Program-made: the position numbers and the translations under genes | NCBI GenBank assembly: GCA_900553005.1 | Contig: USBU01000007.1 | Coordinates: 1-17,639, forward strand | Source: an uncultured Eubacteriales bacterium | GTDB taxonomy: Bacteria > Bacillota > Clostridia > Christensenellales > Pumilibacteraceae | Direction of reading: 5' to 3' | DNA: 17,639 nucleotides | The notes under the pieces: generated by a model | The model's database searches: none | What the model saw: the letters and a program-made list of their open reading frames with translations, nothing else | Told to the model about the DNA's origin: nothing | Shown: positions 6,814 to 13,574 of the stretch, in pieces | Layout: each line of letters begins with the position of its first letter | How positions within the stretch are numbered: position 1 is the first letter of the stretch

Positions 6814-8541
6814 TTACTTTTTTTCTCCGTTATCGGAAAGACCGCCGTTTTCCGCCAGCGTCTTTTTAAGCTTTAAAAGAGCCACCTTGGTTTCGGCCGT
6901 GGTTTCGCCTAACAGCGAAGCTATTTCCTGAGCGACGCGCATCTGCTTTTTGATTACCTCATCCGTAGTTTCCAGCGTCTTTTCCGTAAGCTCGCGGAGC
7001 TGATTCTGATTTTCGACCTCAGGGGAAATATCCTTCATGATTCCGAAAAATACGTTATGTTCTTTAAGCGCCGTAACGGTAAGCTCCACGTATCTGCCGG
7101 TCTTGTCGATTAGCGTCTTAGTCCTGTGCATGCTGCCTCCGCTTTGAGCAGCCACAATGAAATCAGTAGGATTAAACCAGTCGAAGGCGTTTTCCCCGCG
7201 CAGCGACGCCCGCTCGTCTATTCCGTAAAGCTCCCTGGCCTTCATGTTGATATCGACTATCCTGTATTCTCCGTCAAGCAGCACGATGCCGTTAGGGCTG
7301 TTATGGATTATTTCATACGACATGGTTTCGGCGCGCTCGCGCATATACGGCAGACACATCTCTACGTCGGCGTATCCGTTTGCGACCGCCCAGGCCTTTT
7401 CTCTGCAAGTGGAATATCCGCAAGCGCCGCAGTTAAGCTCGTCCTCAGGCCTGAATTTATTAGTCTTTTTAAGTATCTGCTCGATTTCATATTCCGAAAC
7501 CGGTCTTCCGCCCTCTTTTATGGGCGAATAAACCGCGGAAATATTTACTCCGTCATAAGAAACGCGGGCGTTTTTCTTGCCGGTTACAGCCTCTCCGGCG
7601 TATTTTCTGATTGCCGCAGTGGAGCGTATGGCGTCGTTTTCCGGCAGCAAAGAACACGGTCCGTTTACGCACGCAAACTCGCAGGCGTTAAGCTCTAGGA
7701 AAAAACCGCTTAAGGAGCCGATGTCCTCAAGCACTTCACGGCAACGCTTTACGCCGTCGACGCTGAGATATTCGTACCCGTCCACAAAACCGTCGAAGGA
7801 TTTTATAATTCCGCGGCTTATGGGATAAAATTTAGCCTTATTCCCCTCTCCCGGAGTCTCGGCAATCGGATCGGGCATGACGTTTTTAAGGTCAATGCCT
7901 TTTTCCTCAAACATACGCTTAAGTTCCTCAAACGTCAGCACGCCGTCAACAACGCCGGTTTCGTCCGCCTCGCGCTTCTTTGCAATGCAAGGCCCGATAA
8001 AAACGACCTTTACGTGCGGAGCGCGATGCTTGATAAGCTTTGCATGAGCCACCATCGGGGAATCCACAGGCGCAAGAAACTCTATCGCCCTGGGATAATA
8101 CTCGCGCACCATGCGCACTATCGACGGGCAGGCGGTCGATATGAGATTCTTATATTTACCGCTTTTAAGAAGCTGATCGTATTCGGCAGTGACGCAGTTT
8201 GCTCCCACGGCGGTTTCCTCCGCCTCGGCAAAACCGAGCAGCTTCAAAGCCGCGCGCATTACGCCGAAATCGTCCACCGAAAAGCTGGAAACAAACGACG
8301 GAGCCAAAGAGGCGACAACCTGAGCGTCGGACGAAAGCAGCTTTTCAACCGCTTCCAGGCCGCTGTGAACGCGCTTGGCGTTCTGAGGGCAAACGTTGAC
8401 GCAATGACCGCAGAGAATACAGCGATCGTCGATAACGCGCGCCTGTCCCGTCTCCACTCTTATGGCCTTAACGGGACAGTTGCGCAAGCACCTGTAGCAG
8501 TTTTTGCAATCGGCCTTATTAAAATCCAGATATTCTGCCAT
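6814..8541 (-). CDS. hydS: HydS-like [FeFe] hydrogenase sensor with PAS domain (group C-like)
   Basis: 575 residues from the ATG at 8539-8541 (GAGGAAA upstream); the frame is open to a TTG at 8601 with no ribosome site. Order: two [4Fe-4S] ferredoxin motifs (Cys12,15,18,22 and 41,44,47,51); an H-cluster domain with L1 TACPS at 136-140, L2 GPCIAKK at 183-189 and L3 ACEFAC at 286-291; an FeS motif CGACGYSTC plus Cys396 (371-396); a PAS domain (about 404-510); and a C-terminal coiled coil (about 511-565). The four cluster-ligand cysteines remain, but the cysteine that relays protons in catalytic enzymes is Ala137. In the family this marks slow, sensory enzymes. No kinase domain is fused, so the signal must leave through a partner, most likely the PP2C protein encoded one base downstream. 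Confidence 0.92.
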   Translation of the reverse strand: MAEYLDFNKADCKNCYRCLRNCPVKAIRVETGQARVIDDRCILCGHCVNVCPQNAKRVHSGLEAVEKLLSSDAQVVASLAPSFVSSFSVDDFGVMRAALKLLGFAEAEETAVGANCVTAEYDQLLKSGKYKNLISTACPSIVRMVREYYPRAIEFLAPVDSPMVAHAKLIKHRAPHVKVVFIGPCIAKKREADETGVVDGVLTFEELKRMFEEKGIDLKNVMPDPIAETPGEGNKAKFYPISRGIIKSFDGFVDGYEYLSVDGVKRCREVLEDIGSLSGFFLELNACEFACVNGPCSLLPENDAIRSTAAIRKYAGEAVTGKKNARVSYDGVNISAVYSPIKEGGRPVSEYEIEQILKKTNKFRPEDELNCGACGYSTCREKAWAVANGYADVEMCLPYMRERAETMSYEIIHNSPNGIVLLDGEYRIVDINMKARELYGIDERASLRGENAFDWFNPTDFIVAAQSGGSMHRTKTLIDKTGRYVELTVTALKEHNVFFGIMKDISPEVENQNQLRELTEKTLETTDEVIKKQMRVAQEIASLLGETTAETKVALLKLKKTLAENGGLSDNGEKK

Positions 8542-8632
8542 ATCGATAAATTTCCTCGTAAAACCCGGACCGCCCGGAAAAAGCCGACGGCCTTGTGTCA
8601 AAATAACGCTTTTACTGAAAGTATGTACTGTT

Positions 8633-8881
8633 TTATTTATTAAGCTTGGGAAGTATCGTACCGACGAAAACCTCGCGGACGTTTTCAGCGTTAAGTCCCT
8701 CTAAAAATTCGTCGTCGATTTTTGCGGTCACGCCCTTAGAGCAGCGTCCCAGACAAAAGCTTGCCTGAAGATTGATTTCCTTATCCAGGCCGTACTCGCC
8801 GATTATCTTTTTAAGCTCCTCAATAACGGCGTAAGAGCCCTTCAGGTGACACGAGCTTCCCACGCAAACCTTTAACGTCAT
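8633..8881 (-). CDS. Thioredoxin-like [2Fe-2S] ferredoxin, second copy
   Basis: 82 residues with the NuoE-type cluster pattern Cys6-x4-Cys11 and Cys43-x3-Cys47 (CVGSSC, CLGRC) on a thioredoxin-like fold. Likely a small electron carrier for the hydrogenase proteins, or a free-standing form of the NuoE/HydC ferredoxin domain. Its start overlaps the stop of the first copy by four bases (ATGA at 8881-8878), so the two are translationally coupled and probably made in equal amounts. The two copies share the cysteine layout and the SSCHxKG segment but differ elsewhere, notably in the charged C-terminal half, which suggests an old duplication and separate partners or a heterodimer. A 91-base gap follows before hydS. 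Confidence 0.88.
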   Translation of the reverse strand: MTLKVCVGSSCHLKGSYAVIEELKKIIGEYGLDKEINLQASFCLGRCSKGVTAKIDDEFLEGLNAENVREVFVGTILPKLNK

Positions 8882-9126
8882 ATGAGCGCTCTCCTTTCAA
8901 CTTCCTTTTCAAAGAACTTTTTGGCGGATTTTGGCTCCACGGAAAAAAGCTCGCCGTCAACGGTGACGCATACGCCCTCCGTGCACTTGCCGATACAGAA
9001 TTTTCCAGCAAGCTCCACCTTATCGCCGAGGTTCTTCTCCTTAAGCTGCTCGCGGAATGTGTCAAGCACCTGTCCTGCTCCCTTTACATGGCACGAGCTT
9101 CCGATGCAAATCTCTACTTTTACCAT
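8878..9126 (-). CDS. Thioredoxin-like [2Fe-2S] ferredoxin, first copy
   Basis: 82 residues with the NuoE/thioredoxin-like cluster cysteines Cys7-x4-Cys12 (CIGSSC) and Cys44-x3-Cys48 (CIGKC), plus an extra Cys53 in EGVCV. It probably shuttles electrons to or from the neighbouring hydrogenases. The ribosome site AAGGAGAGG is excellent, 4 bases before the ATG. It is the first gene after the hairpin and promoter-like element at 9143-9204 and may therefore open a separate transcript. It ends in an ATGA overlap with its paralogue. Confidence 0.88.
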   Translation of the reverse strand: MVKVEICIGSSCHVKGAGQVLDTFREQLKEKNLGDKVELAGKFCIGKCTEGVCVTVDGELFSVEPKSAKKFFEKEVERRALI

Positions 9127-9142
9127 TTTTCCTCTCCTTGAA

Positions 9143-9171
9143 ATTATACTTATAACATTTCGTCATTTTAA
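9143..9171 (-). promoter_or_regulatory. Candidate internal promoter before the ferredoxin-hydS genes
   Basis: Minus strand: TTAAAA (9166-9171), 17-base spacer, perfect TATAAT (9143-9148), placed just upstream of the first ferredoxin ribosome site. The -35 matches 4 of 6. Start of transcription would fall at or very close to the AAGGAGAGG, leaving a very short leader. Confidence 0.42.
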
Positions 9172-9174
9172 GCC

Positions 9175-9204
9175 GCGGCGGAGAACAGCTATTATCTCCG
9201 CCGC
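9175..9204 (-). terminator. Strong intergenic hairpin between kinase and ferredoxin genes
   Basis: A perfect 10-bp stem, GCGGCGGAGA with TCTCCGCCGC, and a 10-base loop, in the 95-base gap after the kinase stop. On the minus strand it is followed by GGCTTAAAATG rather than a U tract, so it is a poor terminator. It may instead be an mRNA-processing or stabilising structure that sets different levels for the two halves of the block. Confidence 0.45.
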
Positions 9205-9221
9205 AGACTAAAACGCAAATT

Positions 9222-9968
9222 TTACTCGTAATCGACTACGTTTACCCAATGCAAAAGGAATTCACGCTCCTGCGGCTTGCCCTTGACAAGCTGAGAAGCG
9301 GCCACTATGGGTATCCACTTCTGAACGTACTGCTTAGCAGTGTCGGACAATGAACAGAACTTATCGAGATAAGCCTCCGCTCCGTTGATATCGCCTGCCA
9401 GCCAGAAAAGAAGATACGTCCTTGCTGCGTCTGCGGACGCGTTGCCCTGGGTAGCGTGCGACCAGTCGATTATATAGTCGCCGTCCGACGCTACGATTAT
9501 ATTGCTGGGATTGAAATCTCCGTGGCACAGCTTATCATGCTTCGGCATTCCCTCAAGCCGCGTATGAAGATCGTATCTCGTTGTTGCATCCAGTCCGGTC
9601 TCGGAAATTTTACGGTTCATTTTGTCCTTGAGTTTGTTGAGAAGCGGCACCTTTTTCTCGTGCATGGAAAGCTGAAGACGAACAAAACGATCCATATACG
9701 CTTCCTTGCCCGCCGGATCCTCCTCCATCATCTGAGCAAGCGTTTTTCCCTCGATAAAATCGGTGACGATAGCCCACTTGCCTTCGATTTTGGTAACCTC
9801 GCGCACCTTGGGAATAAACAGCCCCGTATCCTCGACACGCGCCTGATTGAGAGCCTCGTTCAGCACGTCCGCCTTGGAGTAGCCCTCGTCGAATACTTTT
9901 ATGGCGCTGTCGCCGTCACGATAAACGGTTTTCGCGTTTCTGATTGCTATGATTTTGTCAAGTTTCAT
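9222..9968 (-). CDS. APH/choline-kinase-fold phosphotransferase
   Basis: 248 residues from the ATG at 9966-9968, which has AAGGAGGG 8 bases upstream; the extra nine upstream residues in this frame are rejected. It has the small-molecule and protein kinase-like fold: Lys24 in AIKVF (ATP anchor), a likely Glu38 partner, the catalytic loop HGDFNPSN at 149-156 (Asp151, Asn156) and metal-binding Asp168 in IIDWSHA. All catalytic residues are present. It resembles the Clostridia and Fibrobacter APH-family proteins loosely called aminoglycoside phosphotransferases, and nothing here points to drug resistance. It begins 13 bases after the adhE stop, whose TAA runs straight into its ribosome site, so it is co-transcribed with adhE. 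The setting suggests a regulatory or metabolic kinase; the substrate is unknown. Confidence 0.85.
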   Translation of the reverse strand: MKLDKIIAIRNAKTVYRDGDSAIKVFDEGYSKADVLNEALNQARVEDTGLFIPKVREVTKIEGKWAIVTDFIEGKTLAQMMEEDPAGKEAYMDRFVRLQLSMHEKKVPLLNKLKDKMNRKISETGLDATTRYDLHTRLEGMPKHDKLCHGDFNPSNIIVASDGDYIIDWSHATQGNASADAARTYLLFWLAGDINGAEAYLDKFCSLSDTAKQYVQKWIPIVAASQLVKGKPQEREFLLHWVNVVDYE

Positions 9969-9981
9969 AATTCGTCCCTCC

Positions 9982-12612
9982 TTATACTCTCTCATGCTTG
10001 CCGTAGTAGGCGTTGAGATACATCTGTTTGATTTCGCTCATAAGCGGATACCGCGGATTGGCGCCGGTGCACTGGTCGTCAAAGGCCTGCTCTACCATCT
10101 CGTCGAGACGCGCAAGGAAATCGGCCTCGTCGGGCACGTAATCCTTGATCGTGGGCTTTATGCCTACCTTTGCCTTAAGCTCGTCAACGGCCTTTATCAG
10201 ATTTTCAAGCTTTTCCTCGTTATCCTTGCCCTTAATTCCAAGATAATCCGCAATCTCGGCATAGCGCGCAAGCGTATGCGGATGATCGTACTGCGGGAAC
10301 GTTCCCATTTTTGCAGGCACCTCGGCGGCGTTGAAGCGAAGCACCTCGTCAATCATGAGGGCGTTGGCAACGCCGTGCGGCAGATGATGGAAAGCGCCCA
10401 GCTTATGCGCCATGGAGTGACATACTCCGAGGAAAGCATTTGCAAAGGCCATGCCCGCCATAGTCGCGGCGTTGGCCATTTTCTCGCGGGCGACGGGGTC
10501 GTTGGGTCCGTTGTCGTAAGCGCGGGGCAGATACTCGAAAATCATTTTAAGCGCCCTTAAAGCAAGTCCGTCGGTATAATCGGTTGCAAGCATGGCCGCA
10601 TACGCTTCAAGCGCATGAGTAACGGCGTCGATACCGGAAGCTGCGGTAAGCCCCTTGGGCGCAGTCATATGGAAATCGGCGTCGATAATAGCCATATTGG
10701 GCAGAAGCTCGTAATCGGCAAGCGGATATTTGACTCCGGACTGCTCGTCGGTAATGACGGCGAAGGGAGTGACCTCGGAGCCGGTGCCGGCAGAAGTCGG
10801 AATGGCGATAAAGTAAGCCTTTTCTCCCATTTTGGGGAAGGTATATATACGCTTGCGAATATCTACGAAGCGCATAGCCATATCCATAAAGTCGGCTTCG
10901 GGATGCTCGTACATAACCCACATGATTTTACCGGCGTCCATAGCCGAGCCGCCGCCGAGAGCTATGATGCAGTCGGGCTCGAAGGAGCGCATGGCCGCCG
11001 CGCCGGCCTTGGCGCATGCAAGCGTGGGATCCGGAGCAACGTCGTAAAAGCAGGTATGCTGCACGCCCATTTCGTCAAGCTTGTCGGTAATCGCTTTGGT
11101 GTAACCGTTTTTATAAAGAAAGCTGTCGGTAACGATAAACGCTTTCTTTTTGTCCATGACCGTTTTAAGCTCGTCAAGCGCGACGGGCAGACAGCCTTTT
11201 TTGATATAAACCTTTTCAGGCGCTCTGAACCACAGCATATTTTCTCTCCTTGCCGCTACCGTTTTAATGTTTAACAAGTGCTTTACTCCGACGTTTTCGG
11301 ATACCGAATTGCCGCCCCATGAGCCGCATCCCAGCGTAAGCGAGGGAGTAAGCTTGAAGTTGTAAAGGTCACCGATTCCGCCCTGAGACGAAGGGGTATT
11401 CAAAAGTATGCGGCAGGTCTTCATACGCTCGGCAAATTCGGCGATTTTAGCCTTTTCAGTCACTTCGTTGATATATAAAGAAGAAGTATGTCCGAAGCCG
11501 CCGTCCGCAACGAGCCGCTCCGCCTTATCGAGAGCGTCGGCAAAGTCCTTAGCCTTATACATCGCAAGTACGGGAGAAAGCTTTTCATGAGCAAATTCCT
11601 CGTCAAGGCTGACGGACGTAACCTCGCCAATAAGTATTTTCGTCTCCGCAGGAACGGTCACGCCGGCAAGCTCCGCAATGCGGCAGGCCTTTTGCCCGAC
11701 GATTTTTGCATTTAGCGCGCCGTTGACGATGATCGTTTTTCTGACCTTTTCGGTCTCCTCCTTGTTAAGGAAATAGCAGCCGCGGTCCTTAAACTCCTTT
11801 TTGACCTTCGCATAAAGCTTCTCGTTGACGATAACGGACTGCTCGGACGCGCAAATCATACCGTTGTCAAACGTTTTTGAATGGATAATGGAATTGACTG
11901 CAAGCACAACGTCGGCGCTTTCGTCTATTATCGCGGGGGTATTGCCCGCGCCAACTCCGAGAGCGGGCTTGCCGGACGAATACGCGGCCTTTACCATACC
12001 GGGACCGCCGGTAGCAAGAATGATATCCGCATTTTTCATAATCTCGTTGGTAAGCTCAAGGGAGGGTACGTCGATCCATCCTATGATATTTTCGGGCGCG
12101 CCGGCCTTTACGGCCGCCTCAAGCACTACCTTTGCCGCCTCGATTGTCGATTTCTTTGCGCGCGGATGCGGGCTGATGATTATACCGTTACGGGTTTTAA
12201 GAGAAATAAGCGTTTTAAAAATAGCTGTGGACGTGGGATTGGTAGTAGGAATTACCGCGGCCACAAGTCCGATAGGCTCGGCAATTTTCTGAATCCCGTA
12301 AGCCTTATCCTCCTCTATCACGCCGCAGGTCTTTGTGCGGCGGTAAGCGTTGTAAATATATTCGGCCGCGTAATGGTTTTTGATCACCTTATCCTCTACG
12401 ACGCCCATTCCCGTTTCCTCAACGGCCATTTTAGCAAGGGGAATACGCTGTTTGTCTGCCGCAGTCGCCGCCGCAAGAAAAATTTTGTCAACCTGCTCCT
12501 GAGTATAGGTCGAAAACTTTTCTATCGCCGCGCGAACCTCGGCGATTTTCCTGGTCAGCGCTTCTACGCTGTCCACAATACCGGTTTGCTTCTTAATCTC
12601 CTCTGTATGCAT
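9982..12612 (-). CDS. adhE: Bifunctional acetaldehyde-CoA/alcohol dehydrogenase AdhE
   Basis: Reduces acetyl-CoA to acetaldehyde and then ethanol with two NADH. 876 residues, the normal length. The CoA-acylating aldehyde dehydrogenase half (about 1-445) has catalytic Cys254 in NGMICASEQ, matching E. coli Cys246. The linker is followed by the iron alcohol dehydrogenase half (about 460-870) with the NAD motif GGGSAMDAGK at 553-562 and iron ligands Asp662, His666, His732 and His746, each offset by nine from the E. coli residues. AGGAGA sits 7-8 bases before the ATG. In the family such proteins form spirosome filaments. It lies 73 bases downstream of rex with no clear terminator, so it should be under Rex control, as in other Clostridia. 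Confidence 0.97.
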   Translation of the reverse strand: MHTEEIKKQTGIVDSVEALTRKIAEVRAAIEKFSTYTQEQVDKIFLAAATAADKQRIPLAKMAVEETGMGVVEDKVIKNHYAAEYIYNAYRRTKTCGVIEEDKAYGIQKIAEPIGLVAAVIPTTNPTSTAIFKTLISLKTRNGIIISPHPRAKKSTIEAAKVVLEAAVKAGAPENIIGWIDVPSLELTNEIMKNADIILATGGPGMVKAAYSSGKPALGVGAGNTPAIIDESADVVLAVNSIIHSKTFDNGMICASEQSVIVNEKLYAKVKKEFKDRGCYFLNKEETEKVRKTIIVNGALNAKIVGQKACRIAELAGVTVPAETKILIGEVTSVSLDEEFAHEKLSPVLAMYKAKDFADALDKAERLVADGGFGHTSSLYINEVTEKAKIAEFAERMKTCRILLNTPSSQGGIGDLYNFKLTPSLTLGCGSWGGNSVSENVGVKHLLNIKTVAARRENMLWFRAPEKVYIKKGCLPVALDELKTVMDKKKAFIVTDSFLYKNGYTKAITDKLDEMGVQHTCFYDVAPDPTLACAKAGAAAMRSFEPDCIIALGGGSAMDAGKIMWVMYEHPEADFMDMAMRFVDIRKRIYTFPKMGEKAYFIAIPTSAGTGSEVTPFAVITDEQSGVKYPLADYELLPNMAIIDADFHMTAPKGLTAASGIDAVTHALEAYAAMLATDYTDGLALRALKMIFEYLPRAYDNGPNDPVAREKMANAATMAGMAFANAFLGVCHSMAHKLGAFHHLPHGVANALMIDEVLRFNAAEVPAKMGTFPQYDHPHTLARYAEIADYLGIKGKDNEEKLENLIKAVDELKAKVGIKPTIKDYVPDEADFLARLDEMVEQAFDDQCTGANPRYPLMSEIKQMYLNAYYGKHERV

Positions 12613-12685
12613 ATTGCAATCTCCTCTTGGAAAATTTTATACTGCCTTATATTATTACGCCGCCGAAAGCGGAATGTAACCAATA

Positions 12686-13336
12686 TTATTTATTAAGCTT
12701 TACGCTGAGCTCCTTGGACAAAAGCGCCAGCGAAGCCGCCAGATCCTCGTTTTTCACTACGATCCCCTCGGGTATGACAAGGTGCGCGGGCGCAAAATTC
12801 CAGATAGCTTTAATCCCCGCCTTTATCATCATATCGCAAACTATCTGAGCCTGATCCTTAGGTACGGTGATAATTCCTATAAGAATGTTCATCCTGCGCA
12901 CAAGCTCGGAAAACTTATCGACGGAAAAAATCCTTTTTTCTCCCCAAACGGTGCCGGCAAGCTCCGCTTTGGCGTCAAAGCCGGCAACGATTTTAAGCCC
13001 GTATGAATCAAAGCCGCCGTATGAAAGCAGAGTTTTGCCGAGCTGCCCGACGCCGACGATAACGGCCTCGCTGGTATTGTTGTACCCCAGAAAGTCCTCT
13101 ATATCCGAAATAAGCCCCGTTATCTCGAAGCCAAGCTTGGGCTTGCCGGGACAATGAGACACTATCGCAAGGTCCTTGCGGACCTGAACGGGATTCTGCT
13201 TAAGATCCTCGGCCATGAGCGTAGAGGAAATATATTCCGTTCCCTCCGCTCTGCGATTTTTAAGATACAACAAATAGCCCGGCATGCGCGCAAGCGCCGC
13301 TTTGGATATCTGGATTGTCTCCTTCGTATCGTTCAT
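12686..13336 (-). CDS. rex: Redox-sensing transcriptional repressor Rex
   Basis: 216 residues. A winged-helix DNA-binding domain (about 1-82, recognition helix near NPVQVRKDL at 48-56) is followed by a Rossmann domain with GVGQLG at 95-100 and Asp121 in AGFD for the NAD ribose, and a C-terminal helix that swaps in the dimer. By family, Rex binds DNA when NAD+ is high and releases it when NADH rises, controlling fermentation genes. The start matches the N-terminus of B. subtilis Rex (KxxxARMPGYLLYLK corresponds to KRLPLYYRFLK). The ribosome site is weak: AAAGGA is about 14-16 bases away. It leads the redox block, directly upstream of adhE, under a consensus promoter with a Rex-like operator. 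Confidence 0.95.
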   Translation of the reverse strand: MNDTKETIQISKAALARMPGYLLYLKNRRAEGTEYISSTLMAEDLKQNPVQVRKDLAIVSHCPGKPKLGFEITGLISDIEDFLGYNNTSEAVIVGVGQLGKTLLSYGGFDSYGLKIVAGFDAKAELAGTVWGEKRIFSVDKFSELVRRMNILIGIITVPKDQAQIVCDMMIKAGIKAIWNFAPAHLVIPEGIVVKNEDLAASLALLSKELSVKLNK

Positions 13337-13378
13337 TATACCGTAAAATACATCCTTTTTGATTTTTATATCGATAAA

Positions 13379-13407
13379 ATTATACCGATTATTGCGAAAT
13401 TTGTCAA
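13379..13407 (-). promoter_or_regulatory. Consensus sigma-A promoter of rex-adhE
   Basis: Minus strand: TTGACA (13402-13407), 17-base spacer, TATAAT (13379-13384), a full consensus match in both boxes. Upstream lies an A/T tract (about 13420-13440) like an UP element. Transcription should begin near 13372, leaving a leader of about 36 bases. Confidence 0.92.
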
Positions 13408-13419
13408 CGGTTTTAACAA
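13401..13419 (-). promoter_or_regulatory. Rex-like operator overlapping the -35 box
   Basis: Minus strand TTGTTAA, 5 bases AACCG, TTGACAA. Both halves fit the clostridial Rex half-site TTGTTAA/TTAACAA with one change in the second, and the -35 TTGACA is inside the second half. The spacer is 5 bases, where the known consensus has 4, so affinity is uncertain. The position supports autoregulation. Confidence 0.6.
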
Positions 13420-13475
13420 GCTTTTTTAAAAAAATTTTTAGCTATGCGACGTTAGGTCGGCTTGCGTCAACGACG

Positions 13476-13509
13476 AAAACGCGCCGCGGATAATCATACG
13501 GCGCGGCGC
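13476..13509 (-). terminator. Terminator of the GH2 operon, upstream of rex
   Basis: An 8-bp perfect stem, GCGCCGCG (complement of 13502-13509) with CGCGGCGC (complement of 13481-13488), and a 13-base loop. On the minus strand it is followed by GTTTT. The U tract is short but the stem is strong, and the place, after the last gene of the carbohydrate operon, is right. Confidence 0.65.
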
Positions 13510-13538
13510 TTTAATTATTTATAAAAAATTTTCCGCTT

Positions 13539-13563
13539 TTGCCGATAATCCGGCAATTTTTTT
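13539..13563 (+). terminator. Plus-oriented hairpin with T7 tract
   Basis: TTGCCG, ATAATC loop, CGGCAA, then seven T on the plus strand. It is shaped as a terminator for plus-strand transcription, where no gene is present, so it may stop antisense transcripts, or act as part of a paired structure with the adjacent terminator. Confidence 0.45.
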
Positions 13564-13574
13564 GGATATAAATT

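Noticed and set aside
8014..8643. 209-residue plus-strand frame opposite hydS
   Set aside because: Antisense to the H-cluster coding part of HydS, rich in Arg and His as expected for a shadow frame.
9222..9968. Aminoglycoside resistance gene
   Set aside because: The fold is shared with choline, homoserine and other kinases, and the gene is built into a fermentation operon; nothing supports a drug substrate.
11862..11881. TTGTCAA with a second Rex-like half inside adhE
   Set aside because: The second half (TTTTGAA) matches poorly and the site is inside coding sequence, so it is probably chance.
10615..12696. Long plus-strand frames (219 and 271 residues) opposite adhE
   Set aside because: Antisense to well-conserved AdhE with all catalytic residues; they show no domain I recognise.
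13335..13340. TATAAT overlapping the rex start codon on the minus strand
   Set aside because: No -35 at a proper distance, and the strong promoter at 13379-13407 explains rex expression.
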